Assembly: GCA_001873105.1 (NCBI GenBank)
Contig: MNYN01000041.1
Coordinates: 1-64,000, forward strand
Source of the DNA: Flavobacteriaceae bacterium CG2_30_34_30
GTDB taxonomy: Bacteria; Bacteroidota; Bacteroidia; Flavobacteriales; Flavobacteriaceae
Length of the DNA: 64,000 nucleotides
Direction of reading: 5' to 3'
A program made the translations under genes and the position numbers. This document shows positions 51,134-59,793 of this stretch, in pieces. The stretch's first letter is position 1, and every line of letters starts with the position of its first letter. The notes below the pieces were generated by a model. It worked only from the letters and a program-made list of their open reading frames with translations, ran no database searches and was not told the origin of the DNA.

Positions 51134-51412
51134 ATGAAATATCAAATTAATATTTCTGATGAAGCCAAGCTAGATATTCAAGAAATAAAAGAATACTACT
51201 TAAAAATAGAAAATAAACTTTCCAAAAGATGTCTTTCTGAAATAATAATAATAATTGATAGCCTCTCCAATAACCCTACATACCATCAAGTAAGGTATAG
51301 GGGTATAAGAATTGCTTTTACAACTACTTTTCCTTATGGAATTCATTTCACTATTAAAAATAAGACAATTACCGTCCTAAGGGTTTTCCATACCAAAAGA
51401 TTTTTTAAATAA
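51134..51412 (+). CDS. RelE/ParE family toxin
   Basis: Protein of 92 residues with the RelE/ParE fold. The N-terminal strand YQINISDEAKLDIQEIKEYYLKI, a helix with SKRCLSEIIIIIDSL, NPTYHQVRYRGIRIAFTTTFPYGIHFTI and the C-terminal VLRVFHTKRFFK (basic and aromatic residues of the active face) match type II toxins. Whether it cleaves mRNA at the ribosome (RelE) or blocks gyrase (ParE) cannot be told. It is paired with the antitoxin just upstream. Confidence 0.85.
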   Translation: MKYQINISDEAKLDIQEIKEYYLKIENKLSKRCLSEIIIIIDSLSNNPTYHQVRYRGIRIAFTTTFPYGIHFTIKNKTITVLRVFHTKRFFK

Positions 51413-52028
51413 TAACCCACATTATTTAAAAAAGAAAAGGTTTTCATTACTGAGCAAGTAAAACCACCTTTGTGGGTTTAGACTTTTGAAACTCAAATTC
51501 CAACTGCACAGCAACTGCTTCCTTTTTAGTTGTGATTACTTTTTTTTATAAAAGCATTTAAACGTTATGGATTGATGTGAAAATTAACTGTTTTGAGTTT
51601 GATTGAAAGTTTTTGAGATGCATAACATCACTACGTAAGGAGATAAAGATGAAAATTAGGCTCAAAAGAGCTTCCGATGCCTCGGGATTTAGCCAACATG
51701 AAAAAGTTTAATTGAGTTCCATGTAAAAGAAGAAACTATTTCATAATAGACCTAATGAACTGACTTCTACCCTATTCAAAAAATTTCTTAAAATTTTATT
51801 AAAAAAAAGGGATAAAAATTAGTTTATGTGGGAGGGGGGAGGATATATTTACAATGAAAAATCCCCCTTAAATTTTATTGTAAACAAATTTCTGAGAGTC
51901 GTTAACAAAATATTGCTGTCTATGATGTAAAACCAAAGAAACAATTTTAAGGGGAATTGTGCTACAAAGTTAGTATTCCCAACCGTATAAACAAAACAAA
52001 AGGAATAATTAACTTAATTTATTTAAAA
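51413..52028. other. Long intergenic region before the secreted lipoprotein gene
   Basis: About 615 bases without a long frame. It holds a weak hairpin CCAC-CTTT-GTGG (about 51466), a 20-codon frame with a strong Shine-Dalgarno sequence (51649-51711), a purine-rich G run (51830-51842), and a 9-base inverted repeat CCCCTTAAA (51864-51872) / TTTAAGGGG (51946-51954) in the presumed 5' region of the next gene. TATATTTA at 51844-51851 may be its -7 box. Confidence 0.5.
51649..51711 (+). CDS. Candidate 20-residue peptide with strong Shine-Dalgarno sequence
   Basis: ATG to TAA reads MKIRLKRASDASGFSQHEKV. AGGAG at 51638-51642 is 6 bases upstream of the ATG, unusual for this phylum. The peptide is basic and soluble, and has no similarity I recognise. 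It could be a real small gene, a remnant of a larger gene end, or part of a repeat. Low confidence. Confidence 0.25.
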   Translation: MKIRLKRASDASGFSQHEKV

Positions 52029-53051
52029 ATGAAACTAAAATTTTTAACACCCATATTATTTTTATCATTAATACTACTAAACTCGTGTAGTAAAGAAGAT
52101 GCCATTGCAAATGATGTTGCAAACAGGACACAGGAAATTCAAAAAGTGGTTTTTGAGGTTCCGGGAGCTAAAAACATTTCTACTTCTGGCACAATGTTGT
52201 CTTTTTCAAGTTTTGAAGAATTTGAAAGCACCGTGTCTAATCTAGTAGATTTGGTAGATGCTCATGAAGATGTCTTTGTCAGACAATATGCAGAACTTAG
52301 TGATGAGGAATTAAATGCTATAGAATTGACAACAGGTTTTGTGTCTCAACAACCCCTTATAGATTTTGAAAACCAATATGGTTTCACAAATTCTTTACGT
52401 AAAAAGTATAATGAATTAGAAGCAATTTGGTTAAATAATGAAGAGTTGGACCCAACTACAGATCCCGATAACACAATATATTTTAGTGCCGCAGAACAAA
52501 CCCTTATAAATGAACATCAAGAGGTAATGGTTGCAGGTAAGGTATATGTGTTTTCAAAAATGAGTAATACGTTTGAGGTACACGATGAGTATGGTGCTTC
52601 ATTGGCTAAGATTAATAATAATGAGGATGTGTCACAAGATCCTAACATTACTTCTTATGAAAAATCTAATGGCAGCTGTACTGTATGGAGAAGTAGCGAT
52701 TCCTTTGATCCTTATGCCACAAATAAAAAAGCAAAAAGAATTGCAACATTTAGATGGTTACCGTATTATGCAAAATCCAAAGTAAAGGTAATCTCCTATA
52801 AAAGGACTGGAAATAGCTGGCAAACTTGGAGGACAGATTTAGGAGTTGGTGTTCAAACCTATCTTTATAACGGTTCTTGTTCAACTATAACCGCGCAAGG
52901 ATGGAGTGGTATGAAACGTAAAAAAAGAAAAAAATTAAAAAAAACCTTCACAAATTGGGGTAATTCTGTTTTACAAGCAAAAAACAACATTTCAGTAAGT
53001 GGTACTTATGAATATAATGGTCATTCTAGCAACTACAAACTTCAATGGTAA
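52029..53051 (+). CDS. Uncharacterised secreted lipoprotein
   Basis: Protein of 340 residues from ATG 52029, chosen since it gives a signal peptide with lipobox LLNSC (Cys about 20); an upstream extension is not needed. The mature part is acidic up to about residue 215 (FEEFESTVSNLVDLVDAHEDVF, DEELNAIE). It then becomes rich in Trp, Tyr and Lys (SCTVWRSSD, RWLPYYAKSKVKVISYKRTGNSWQTW), with a strongly basic patch KRKKRKKLKK near 300. Two Cys pairs possible. I do not recognise the family. Its last codons overlap the next gene by 7 bases, so the two are probably a functional pair. Confidence 0.75.
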   Translation: MKLKFLTPILFLSLILLNSCSKEDAIANDVANRTQEIQKVVFEVPGAKNISTSGTMLSFSSFEEFESTVSNLVDLVDAHEDVFVRQYAELSDEELNAIELTTGFVSQQPLIDFENQYGFTNSLRKKYNELEAIWLNNEELDPTTDPDNTIYFSAAEQTLINEHQEVMVAGKVYVFSKMSNTFEVHDEYGASLAKINNNEDVSQDPNITSYEKSNGSCTVWRSSDSFDPYATNKKAKRIATFRWLPYYAKSKVKVISYKRTGNSWQTWRTDLGVGVQTYLYNGSCSTITAQGWSGMKRKKRKKLKKTFTNWGNSVLQAKNNISVSGTYEYNGHSSNYKLQW

Positions 53052-53863
53052 ATTTTTCTTTTAATAAAATAGGTGCAGCATTCATTGCTGCCCTATTTTT
53101 ATTTACAGCTTATTCTCAGGAAAATACAAAAACAGAATTTGAAGTCTTTAAAGAATATAAACGATTGGGTTTTACTATTAGACCGGTTTATTATAGTAAG
53201 GCTACAATTACGAGAAAATTTGGAGATTATGAGTTGATGAACAAAAAGACTTTTAATTTCAACTTTGGTTTTGATTATTTAATTCACCCTGAACGTAAAT
53301 GGGCTTTTAAATCAGGTTTGCATCTGGATATAGTGCCGTTATATAATATCAAATTTTTTATAAAAGAAGGTGATATTTGGAATGGATATGAAGGTTATCA
53401 AGAAGAGTCTAATATATATAAACTAAATTTTACTGTACCAATGCTTGTTCAATTTAAAAAGGAAATGGGATATAATTTGTTTTTTAATTTGGAAATGGGG
53501 TTTCATTTTATGATAATGCGACAAGGAGGTTTTGATGTTACTTTTACATATTCTAATGAAGAATTATCTGAATCCAGAGAAATTTTTGCCATGTATGGTA
53601 ATGCTACAAATCCAACAAGCGTTTATCCCATTCTTATTTTATCTCCTGGGTTCTATTTTACATTTCCCGGAATCTTATTACAAACAAACATTATTTTTCA
53701 AAAACCTATAGTTCCTTTTTTTAAAGGTGAATATCAATTTGGCAACCTATTAGAATCCAGACCTACCCGAGGTGATTATAAAAACTCTGGAGAATACTTA
53801 GGATTTCTCTTTACCGTTCATTTAAAAAAGAAAAAGAAAACCAGACACAATGAATTTGAATAA
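53045..53863 (+). CDS. Outer-membrane beta-barrel protein, unknown
   Basis: Protein of 272 residues. Signal peptide (about 1-24, FIAALFLFTAYSQ) then alternating amphipathic strands: KTFNFNFGFDYLIHP, FKSGLHLDIVPLYNI, YKLNFTVPMLVQFKKE, LFFNLEMGFHFMIM, FLFTVHLKKKK. The pattern suits a small 8-10 strand barrel of the porin/OMP_b-brl type. The start codon overlaps the preceding lipoprotein gene, which suggests the lipoprotein and barrel act together. Not related by obvious motif to a known transporter. Confidence 0.72.
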   Translation: MVNFSFNKIGAAFIAALFLFTAYSQENTKTEFEVFKEYKRLGFTIRPVYYSKATITRKFGDYELMNKKTFNFNFGFDYLIHPERKWAFKSGLHLDIVPLYNIKFFIKEGDIWNGYEGYQEESNIYKLNFTVPMLVQFKKEMGYNLFFNLEMGFHFMIMRQGGFDVTFTYSNEELSESREIFAMYGNATNPTSVYPILILSPGFYFTFPGILLQTNIIFQKPIVPFFKGEYQFGNLLESRPTRGDYKNSGEYLGFLFTVHLKKKKKTRHNEFE

Positions 53864-53905
53864 TAAAATATTAATGAAAAAAATCTAACATTTAATAAAA
53901 AAGCT

Positions 53906-54844
53906 ATGAAAAAAATGTATTTGTTCACCGTAATAATTTTTTTATTTCACACAGCCCAAGCCCAATTCACCGCCATCCCTGATTCTAATTTTGAGCAAGC
54001 CCTTATTGACTTGGGTTATGATGATGTTATAGATGGTCAAGTGCTTACTGCAAACATTGTTAGTCAAATAGAACTAGATATGTGGGATTATGCCATTCAA
54101 GACCTAACAGGTATAGAAAGTTTTCTCGCTTTGGAAATTCTTACTGTAGATGAGAACTTATTAACCACGATTAATCTTCAAAATAATGTAAATCTTAAAT
54201 TTTTATGGGCAGACTTTAATAACATCACGCAATTAGATCTTTCTAATAATACCCAACTAATTCAAGTTATTCTGGACGATAATAATCTAACGCAAATAGA
54301 CTTAAGCAACCAGCCCAATCTTGAAAGTTTGTGGATAGATAATAATAATCTAACGCAGCTTGATTTAGGTCTAAACGCTACTTTTACCGAACTGTATAGT
54401 AGTAATAATCCAAATTTAGCTTTCATAAATATTAAAAATGGAAACAATCTTTTCCTAGAAATATTTGAAGCCATGGGAATGGCCACAAACGCTTGCATTC
54501 AAGTGGATGATGCTCAAGCCGCAACAAATGCCAATACTTTCCCATACAATCAGTGGATCGTTTCAGCTTCTAGTACGTTTTCCGAAAATTGTGCTTTGAC
54601 TGCTGAAGATTTTACCTTTCAAAACCTAGCGTTTTACCCTAACCCTACTACAGATCAACTTACATTTGTGAATGCCATCATCGCTTCTTTTGAAATTTAT
54701 GATTCTAAAGGAAGTGTAGTGCTTAAAAACACCAATTTAAACAGCAATACTATGGATGTTGCAAGCTTAACGCCTGGCATTTATTTTCTAAAAATACATA
54801 CCGATAAAAACCAAATCCAAAACATTCGGTTTGTGAAAAAATAA
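53906..54844 (+). CDS. Leucine-rich repeat protein with T9SS type A sorting domain
   Basis: Secreted protein of 312 residues. Signal peptide (MKKMYLFTVIIFLFHTAQA), LRR region (about 55-180) with units near 21 residues such as LTQIDLSNQPNLESLWIDNNN, and a C-terminal domain (about 240-312) beginning YPNPTTDQLTF, continuing FEIYDSKG and ending GIYFLKIHTD and RFVKK. This domain directs export through the gliding/type IX machinery and attachment at the surface. LRR faces suggest protein or glycan binding. The last 206 bases are near-identical to the end of the next gene. Confidence 0.92.
   Translation: MKKMYLFTVIIFLFHTAQAQFTAIPDSNFEQALIDLGYDDVIDGQVLTANIVSQIELDMWDYAIQDLTGIESFLALEILTVDENLLTTINLQNNVNLKFLWADFNNITQLDLSNNTQLIQVILDDNNLTQIDLSNQPNLESLWIDNNNLTQLDLGLNATFTELYSSNNPNLAFINIKNGNNLFLEIFEAMGMATNACIQVDDAQAATNANTFPYNQWIVSASSTFSENCALTAEDFTFQNLAFYPNPTTDQLTFVNAIIASFEIYDSKGSVVLKNTNLNSNTMDVASLTPGIYFLKIHTDKNQIQNIRFVKK
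54638..54843 (+). repeat. Direct repeat copy 1: T9SS sorting-domain coding segment
   Basis: Starts at CCTAACCCTACTACAGATC and matches 56248-56453 with about 8 differences over 206 bases by eye, roughly 96 percent identity. The 3' flank with the terminator also resembles the second copy. The upstream parts of the two genes are unrelated, so this is module-level duplication or gene conversion. Confidence 0.85.
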
Positions 54845-55215
54845 GCAAACCGCACTTAGTAAATAATAATCCCAACCGGTTTCTTCCCAAAAGAAATCGG
54901 TTTTTTTAAGGAATTTTGGATTGGAAAGCAAAAAAATTAATGAAAAATGCAATAAATTCATAGTATCCTATTATAAAGCCTTTGCGAGCTAGATACAAAC
55001 AGACAATTCCGAAGATCACAGTATTGAGTTTCTTAAGGTTAATTTCTTGTTATAAGCCCGATACTTAGAGGGTTTTTAAAAAATTATGTTTTCTACTTAA
55101 ATCTACAAGTAGATCCGCTATCTTATTTCTTAGTTATAGAATAAGGCAATTGCCTTATTGAGTATTATTTATATATGTACAACCTTGTTATGGTCTAATT
55201 TTAAATATTATAATT
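54845..55215. other. Intergenic region between the two T9SS cargo genes
   Basis: About 370 bases. The first part is the terminator at 54874-54907 with its flank. The rest is AT-rich, with no frame longer than a few codons and no clear TAnnTTTG box; the short palindrome GGCAATTGCC (55144-55153) is the only other structure seen. Confidence 0.5.
54874..54907 (+). terminator. Intrinsic terminator after the LRR cargo gene
   Basis: AACCGGTTTCTT (54874-54885) pairs with AAGAAATCGGTT (54891-54902), one G-U, loop CCCAA, followed by a run of T to 54907. A near copy stands after the next T9SS gene. Confidence 0.8.
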
Positions 55216-56454
55216 ATGAAAAAGTTTTACACATTTGCTTATTTCTTCAGTCTTTTCTTAAGTATATTTTCTGCAAGTGGGCAGAATTGGGAGAATTTGG
55301 GAGATTTAAGCGTTGGTGGCACTGAAATAGGTTTTGTAGATCAAATGGTAGGCTACGATTCTGGACTATATATTTGTTCAGACCTTGGACTGTTTAGGAC
55401 TGCAGATACAGGAAATTCGTTTTCCAATCTTACCTATGAAAGTGGACCCACAACCGGATTGCGTATTACCACTATCTTTTTCGATGAAACCGAGAACACG
55501 CTTTATGCAGGTGGGGAATCTGATATTTTCAAAAGTACCGACAACGGTTCAACGTGGTCAGCTACAGGTGTAACAGGCACTCAAAGAATAAATGGTATTG
55601 CTCGTAAAAATGGTAATCTGTTAGCCTCTTTTGGCAATAGTTTTGGTAGTGGAGGCGTATATTATTCAACTGATGGGTTTGCATCTTATACACAGGGCAC
55701 TGGGTTGCCAGATTTAAGGATGATTGGTTTTTATACAAAAGATGATCTTTTGTTTCTGGCTGGTGAGGATGGTGTTTATGGAAGCCAAGATAACGGTGTT
55801 ACTTGGGCACTTCAAGGGACTGGCCATGAAAATGCTGTAACGGATATCAAGTTTATTAAAAAAAGTGCTTTGATTTATGTAGCAGATCGCGATGGTAGTG
55901 GTCTCTATCAAACTGAAGACAATGGTGCTACTTGGGTTGAAACAGATCCCGTTACTTTTGCAGGTTTTTGCCAAATTTTTGATATTATCTTGTCACAAAA
56001 TGTCATTTATGTGGTTACAGATGGTACGGGTTGCGCCAATAGTGCAGAATCCATTAAATTAAGTACCGACAATGGTGTTACTTGGAGTTCTGGATTGTTC
56101 AACTTACCGCAAGCTTTTTATGCCTCACTGGGAGTAACAGTTGATGGATGTGTATTTACGTATGCACCATTTGAGGATAAGCTTTATAGATTGTGTGATG
56201 GTCCTTTGGAAGTAAACGAAAATAGTTTGGATATGGTTGGCGTGTTTCCTAACCCTACTACAGATCAACTTACATTTATGAATGCCACCATCGCTTCTTT
56301 TGAAATTTATGATTCTAAAGGAAGTGTAGTGCTTAAAAACACCAATTTAAACAGCAATACTATGGATGTTGCAAGCCTAACGCCTGGCATTTATTTTCTA
56401 AAAATACATACCGATAAAAACCAAACCCAAAACATGCGGTTTATTAAAAAGTAA
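55216..56454 (+). CDS. Asp-box (BNR) beta-propeller protein with T9SS type A sorting domain
   Basis: Secreted protein of 412 residues. Signal peptide (about 1-23, FSASGQ). The body (about 30-330) has repeated Asp-box motifs STDNGSTWS, SQDNGVTWA, TEDNGATWV and STDNGVTWS, the mark of sialidase/photosystem-stability-factor-like propellers. It lacks the sialidase Arg triad as far as can be seen, so it is more likely a binding than a hydrolytic protein. The C-terminal domain (FPNPTTDQLTF to RFIKK) is nearly identical to that of the upstream LRR protein and directs T9SS export. Confidence 0.9.
   Translation: MKKFYTFAYFFSLFLSIFSASGQNWENLGDLSVGGTEIGFVDQMVGYDSGLYICSDLGLFRTADTGNSFSNLTYESGPTTGLRITTIFFDETENTLYAGGESDIFKSTDNGSTWSATGVTGTQRINGIARKNGNLLASFGNSFGSGGVYYSTDGFASYTQGTGLPDLRMIGFYTKDDLLFLAGEDGVYGSQDNGVTWALQGTGHENAVTDIKFIKKSALIYVADRDGSGLYQTEDNGATWVETDPVTFAGFCQIFDIILSQNVIYVVTDGTGCANSAESIKLSTDNGVTWSSGLFNLPQAFYASLGVTVDGCVFTYAPFEDKLYRLCDGPLEVNENSLDMVGVFPNPTTDQLTFMNATIASFEIYDSKGSVVLKNTNLNSNTMDVASLTPGIYFLKIHTDKNQTQNMRFIKK
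56248..56453 (+). repeat. Direct repeat copy 2: T9SS sorting-domain coding segment
   Basis: Second copy of the 206-base segment at 54638-54843. Substitutions seen include GTG/ATG at the first V/M, ATC/ACC, TTA/CTA and several in the last three codons. The similarity continues past the stop into the terminator. Confidence 0.85.
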
Positions 56455-56484
56455 ACAAAACGTATTTAGTTTTATAATAATCCT

Positions 56485-56518
56485 AACCGGTTTCTCCGCA
56501 AAAGAAATCGGTTTTTTT
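56485..56518. terminator. Intrinsic terminator between convergent genes
   Basis: AACCGGTTTCT (56485-56495) pairs with AGAAATCGGTT (56503-56513), followed by seven T. It overlaps the stop of the convergent GH113-like gene by two bases. It is a near copy of the terminator at 54874-54907. Confidence 0.75.
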
Positions 56519-57536
56519 ATTGATGCGATTTGTAAAACTGCCTTACTACTTCTTCGGTTACTTTGTTTTGCATGGTAAATTGGTTGTCTTCCTTCCCGCC
56601 GGACTGTTTGTGGTTGTGAAACCATTTCCAATGAAACCCACCGGCAAACCAAGGTTCATGCCAAAATTCTTCAAAAAGTGCTCTCGTTAAATTTTCTTGC
56701 GCTTGGTGGTTGACTTCGCCTTCTACTCGTTGTGACTCCCAAGGGGTTTTACCTGCATAATCTCGGCTTCGGTAGCCATATTCTGTAAATAGAATGGGCT
56801 TGCTGTGTTTTACATGCAACTGTAAAATAGCTTTTTTATATTCCTGCCAACCTTGGCGTGCCTCTACTAATGTTGGGGTTTTACTTTCAGAAATAGGATA
56901 GTAAGCATCAATGCCTATATAATCTAACTGATCCCAAAAGGGAACCTTAAGTTTAGTATCCCAGTTTTCAGCATAGGTGAGTTTGCCTTTGTAAATGGTT
57001 TTTATTTCGATGATTAATTGCTTCCAAAATTCGGGTCTTGCAGATACAAACCCATTAAGTTCTGTGCCAATACAAAATAGTTCTGCACCGGTTTCTTGGG
57101 CTACTTTTGCGTAAAGCAGTATGAAATTTCTATAATTTTCTTCCAGCATCAACCATTCTTTTTCGGAATGCATGGCGATGTTTCCGGTAAATTCGCCCCT
57201 CCAAAGCCAGATTTGTGGTTTCATCATCACTTGTATGCCTTCCTTGTGCATCAATTCGATGGTTTTTCTAACGCCTTCCTCGCGCTCGCCCCACCATTGT
57301 CTTTCTATATTAAAAACAATTTCAGTGGTATCTAATGATCGCATAAACCCAAAAGGCATAACTGCCGTCCAATTGGCGTGTAATGCCACAACGGGTTGGA
57401 TGTGGGAGCTGTCTATCACCTCGCGAGAAGCAACAAAACTTATTCCATTTATTTTAGAAACAGGCTGTTTTACCTGAGAAGAACAGGATGTTAATACAGA
57501 AAATAAAAATAAATTGAATAGAAACCTAACCATCAT
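56517..57536 (-). CDS. GH113-like TIM-barrel lipoprotein
   Basis: Protein of 339 residues. Signal peptide with lipobox LTSCSS (Cys18). TIM-barrel segments match glycoside hydrolase family 113-like proteins: HANWTAVMPFGF, VMMKPQIWLWRGEFTG, CIGTELNGFV with Glu159 (expected acid/base), YIGIDAYYPIS and ILFTEYGYRSRDY with Glu252 (expected nucleophile), then GGFHWKWF. Characterised GH113 members are beta-mannanases, but this lipoprotein subgroup is not tested to my knowledge. It faces the T9SS genes tail to tail and is 45 bases downstream of the DUF547 gene in the same direction. Confidence 0.85.
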   Translation of the reverse strand: MMVRFLFNLFLFSVLTSCSSQVKQPVSKINGISFVASREVIDSSHIQPVVALHANWTAVMPFGFMRSLDTTEIVFNIERQWWGEREEGVRKTIELMHKEGIQVMMKPQIWLWRGEFTGNIAMHSEKEWLMLEENYRNFILLYAKVAQETGAELFCIGTELNGFVSARPEFWKQLIIEIKTIYKGKLTYAENWDTKLKVPFWDQLDYIGIDAYYPISESKTPTLVEARQGWQEYKKAILQLHVKHSKPILFTEYGYRSRDYAGKTPWESQRVEGEVNHQAQENLTRALFEEFWHEPWFAGGFHWKWFHNHKQSGGKEDNQFTMQNKVTEEVVRQFYKSHQ

Positions 57537-57581
57537 TGTTGTTCTGTTTCTGCAATAGTAAGAAAAAAAGCGATACCAATT

Positions 57582-58298
57582 CTATTTTGCATTCAACCGC
57601 CAATCATACGTATAAAACCCTTCATTGCAATCATCGGCTATTTTTACTTTTCGGTAGGTATTGGTGAATTGTAAAAGCGACTGTCCATTTTTGGTAAAGT
57701 CGGCATTATACCATTCCATAATTTGAGAGAAGAGTACTTTTTTCCCCTCTAATCTTACAAATTCAGGATTGTTTAAGGCTTTCACCGTTTGTTCCTGCAG
57801 TTGCTTTTCAAGAGTCTCTGGGCGATACGCTTTGTTGATTATGGGTGGGCAACTCAAAGCAGCGCAAACCAACACAAAATGAAAACGGGGTTCTTGAAAT
57901 TCAGCCCTTAGCATGGTGTTTTCTATGTCGTTTAAGGTAACTGATTTTCCTCCTATTTCGTGTTTTATTTTATCGAAAAAACCAGCCACATCCAGCGGCG
58001 ATTTAATAGGATAGTTGGCAACGATTCCTTTTATAGTAGAAAGGTTGTAAGCGTTAATCCAAAATGCTTGATACATTTTTTCCTCTTTTTTTTCCACCCG
58101 AATGTCTTTAGCTATAGCTAAAAGAGCATTCAACTCCTTCGGATTGCTTTTTATCGTGGCATAGTCTACTTTGCCATTAGTTATGTGTTTTGCAAAAAAT
58201 ACATCGGCATCACTAAAAAACTGATGTGTTTTGTCTTGCGAAAAGCTACCTGCATTCACAAATAGAAATACCAATACTAAAATTCTCATATTCATCAT
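57582..58298 (-). CDS. DUF547 domain protein, secreted (second copy)
   Basis: Protein of 238 residues; signal peptide (about 4-20, VLVFLFVNAGSFSQ). DUF547 core: KMYQAFWINAYNLSTIKGIVANYP, VTLNDIENTMLR and VLVCAALSCPPIINKAY with the conserved Cys and SCP. It is a diverged paralogue of 48936-49745. Three possible ATGs lie at the start (58298, 58295, 58289). It is divergent from the flavin oxidoreductase gene with about 190 bases between them. Possibly a displaced part of the arsenosugar locus; reaction unknown. Confidence 0.88.
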   Translation of the reverse strand: MMNMRILVLVFLFVNAGSFSQDKTHQFFSDADVFFAKHITNGKVDYATIKSNPKELNALLAIAKDIRVEKKEEKMYQAFWINAYNLSTIKGIVANYPIKSPLDVAGFFDKIKHEIGGKSVTLNDIENTMLRAEFQEPRFHFVLVCAALSCPPIINKAYRPETLEKQLQEQTVKALNNPEFVRLEGKKVLFSQIMEWYNADFTKNGQSLLQFTNTYRKVKIADDCNEGFYTYDWRLNAK

Positions 58299-58489
58299 TT
58301 TTAATTGTTTTCCCTTTGTCGTAGCTTTTCATAACATACTTACGGTTTGCAATGAACAAAACAACAAATAGAACAAAATAGTATAAAAGAGAAATGAATA
58401 TTTATGAATTTGCATAAAAAACATTAAGTTTATGAAATTAATTACGACCTAAAATTTGTTGTATTAAAATTACCTCAAAAAACTAACCT

Positions 58490-59791
58490 ATGGAGCATAT
58501 TGTTATTATCGGAAATGGTATTGCCGGTGTCACAGCCGCCAGACACATTCGAAAACTTTCTGATAAAAAAATCACTATAATTTCAGCAGAATCTGACTAC
58601 TTTTTTTCACGCACCGCGTTGATGTACGTTTATATGGGGCACATGAAATTTGAGCACATACAACCCTACGAAAACTGGTTTTGGAAAAAAAACCGAATCG
58701 AACTTAAAAACGCTTGGGTAAGCAAAATCTCTCCAGAAATAAATTTAGTCACTTTTTCATCTGGAGAAACAATGTCTTATGACAAGCTCATTATTGCCAC
58801 AGGCTCTAAACCCAATAAATTTGGCTGGCCGGGACAAGATTTAAAAGGTGTTCAAGGCTTGTATTCCAAACAAGACCTTGAAATGCTAGAAGAAAACGCG
58901 CCAAATAATGAAGTATGTAAAAGAGCGGTTATTGTGGGTGGTGGATTAATAGGTGTTGAAATGGCTGAAATGTTAACCACCAGAAAAATTCCTGTTACCT
59001 TTTTAGTGCGCGAAAAAAACTTTTGGGGAAATGTCCTACCCGAAAATGATGCAAAATTAATCGGGAAGCATATACTGGAACATCACATCGATTTGAGACT
59101 TGGTGTTAACTTAAAAGAAATCCTTTCCGATGAAAACGGAAGAGTAAAAGGCATTATAGTAGCAGAAACCGAAGAAGAAATTGCTTGCACTGTGGTTGGT
59201 TTAACAGCCGGCGTTTCACCAAATATTGATTTTTTGAAAGATAGTGGTATTGCAATAGGAAGGGGCGTTTTAGTAAATAGAAACTTAGAAACCAATTTTA
59301 AAAACATGTATGCTATAGGTGATTGTGCAGAACAACAAGAACCCACCGGTGAGCGCAGACCTATTGAAGCCGTTTGGTACACCAGCCGGATGATGGGCGA
59401 AGTAGTAGCTCAAACCATTTGTGGTAACTCTATGCACTATAACCCCGGACATTGGTTTAACAGTGCTAAATTTTTTGATATCGAATACCAAACTTATGGT
59501 TGGGTGTTTGCAAAACCAAGAAATGGTGAAGCCCATTTTCATTGGCAACACGCCGACGCAAAAAAAGGAATTACCATCAACTATCAAGAAGAAAGTAGAA
59601 AATTTATCGGCATCAATACGTTCGGAATCCGATTAAAACATGAAGTTTTTGACCGTTGGCTTACCGAAGGAAAAACAGTAGATTATGTTATCGAGCACTT
59701 TCAAGAAGCCAATTTTGATCCCGAATTTTTTAAAACCTACGAAAATGAAATTGCACAACAATTTCATCAAAAACAAAACATAACCATCTAA
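58490..59791 (+). CDS. FAD-dependent NAD(P)H oxidoreductase
   Basis: Protein of 433 residues of the two-dinucleotide-binding-domain flavoprotein fold. FAD motif GNGIAGVTAARHI (8-20), ATGSKPNKFGWPG, second Rossmann motif GGGLIGVEMAEML (NADH) and YAIGDCAEQ near 270. An extra C-terminal domain (about 320-433, WFNSAKFFDIEYQTYGW) is present, as in ferredoxin/rubredoxin and nitrite reductase-type enzymes. Its stop is 2 bases before the next gene, which encodes a membrane Fe-S protein, so electrons probably pass from NAD(P)H to that partner. End acceptor unknown. Confidence 0.9.
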   Translation: MEHIVIIGNGIAGVTAARHIRKLSDKKITIISAESDYFFSRTALMYVYMGHMKFEHIQPYENWFWKKNRIELKNAWVSKISPEINLVTFSSGETMSYDKLIIATGSKPNKFGWPGQDLKGVQGLYSKQDLEMLEENAPNNEVCKRAVIVGGGLIGVEMAEMLTTRKIPVTFLVREKNFWGNVLPENDAKLIGKHILEHHIDLRLGVNLKEILSDENGRVKGIIVAETEEEIACTVVGLTAGVSPNIDFLKDSGIAIGRGVLVNRNLETNFKNMYAIGDCAEQQEPTGERRPIEAVWYTSRMMGEVVAQTICGNSMHYNPGHWFNSAKFFDIEYQTYGWVFAKPRNGEAHFHWQHADAKKGITINYQEESRKFIGINTFGIRLKHEVFDRWLTEGKTVDYVIEHFQEANFDPEFFKTYENEIAQQFHQKQNITI

Positions 59792-59793
59792 CC

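Noticed and set aside
51134-51412. Phage or plasmid remnant around the toxin-antitoxin pair
   Set aside because: No integrase, att-type direct repeats, tRNA junction or phage gene is visible nearby; only REP-like palindromes.
51830-51842. G-rich run as a possible G-quadruplex
   Set aside because: It has only one long and one short G tract, not four; folding as a quadruplex is not supported.
51864-51954. Inverted repeat CCCCTTAAA ... TTTAAGGGG as a riboswitch or terminator
   Set aside because: A 9-bp stem with a 73-base loop and no T tract; no conserved riboswitch core recognised. Mentioned only as part of the intergenic region.
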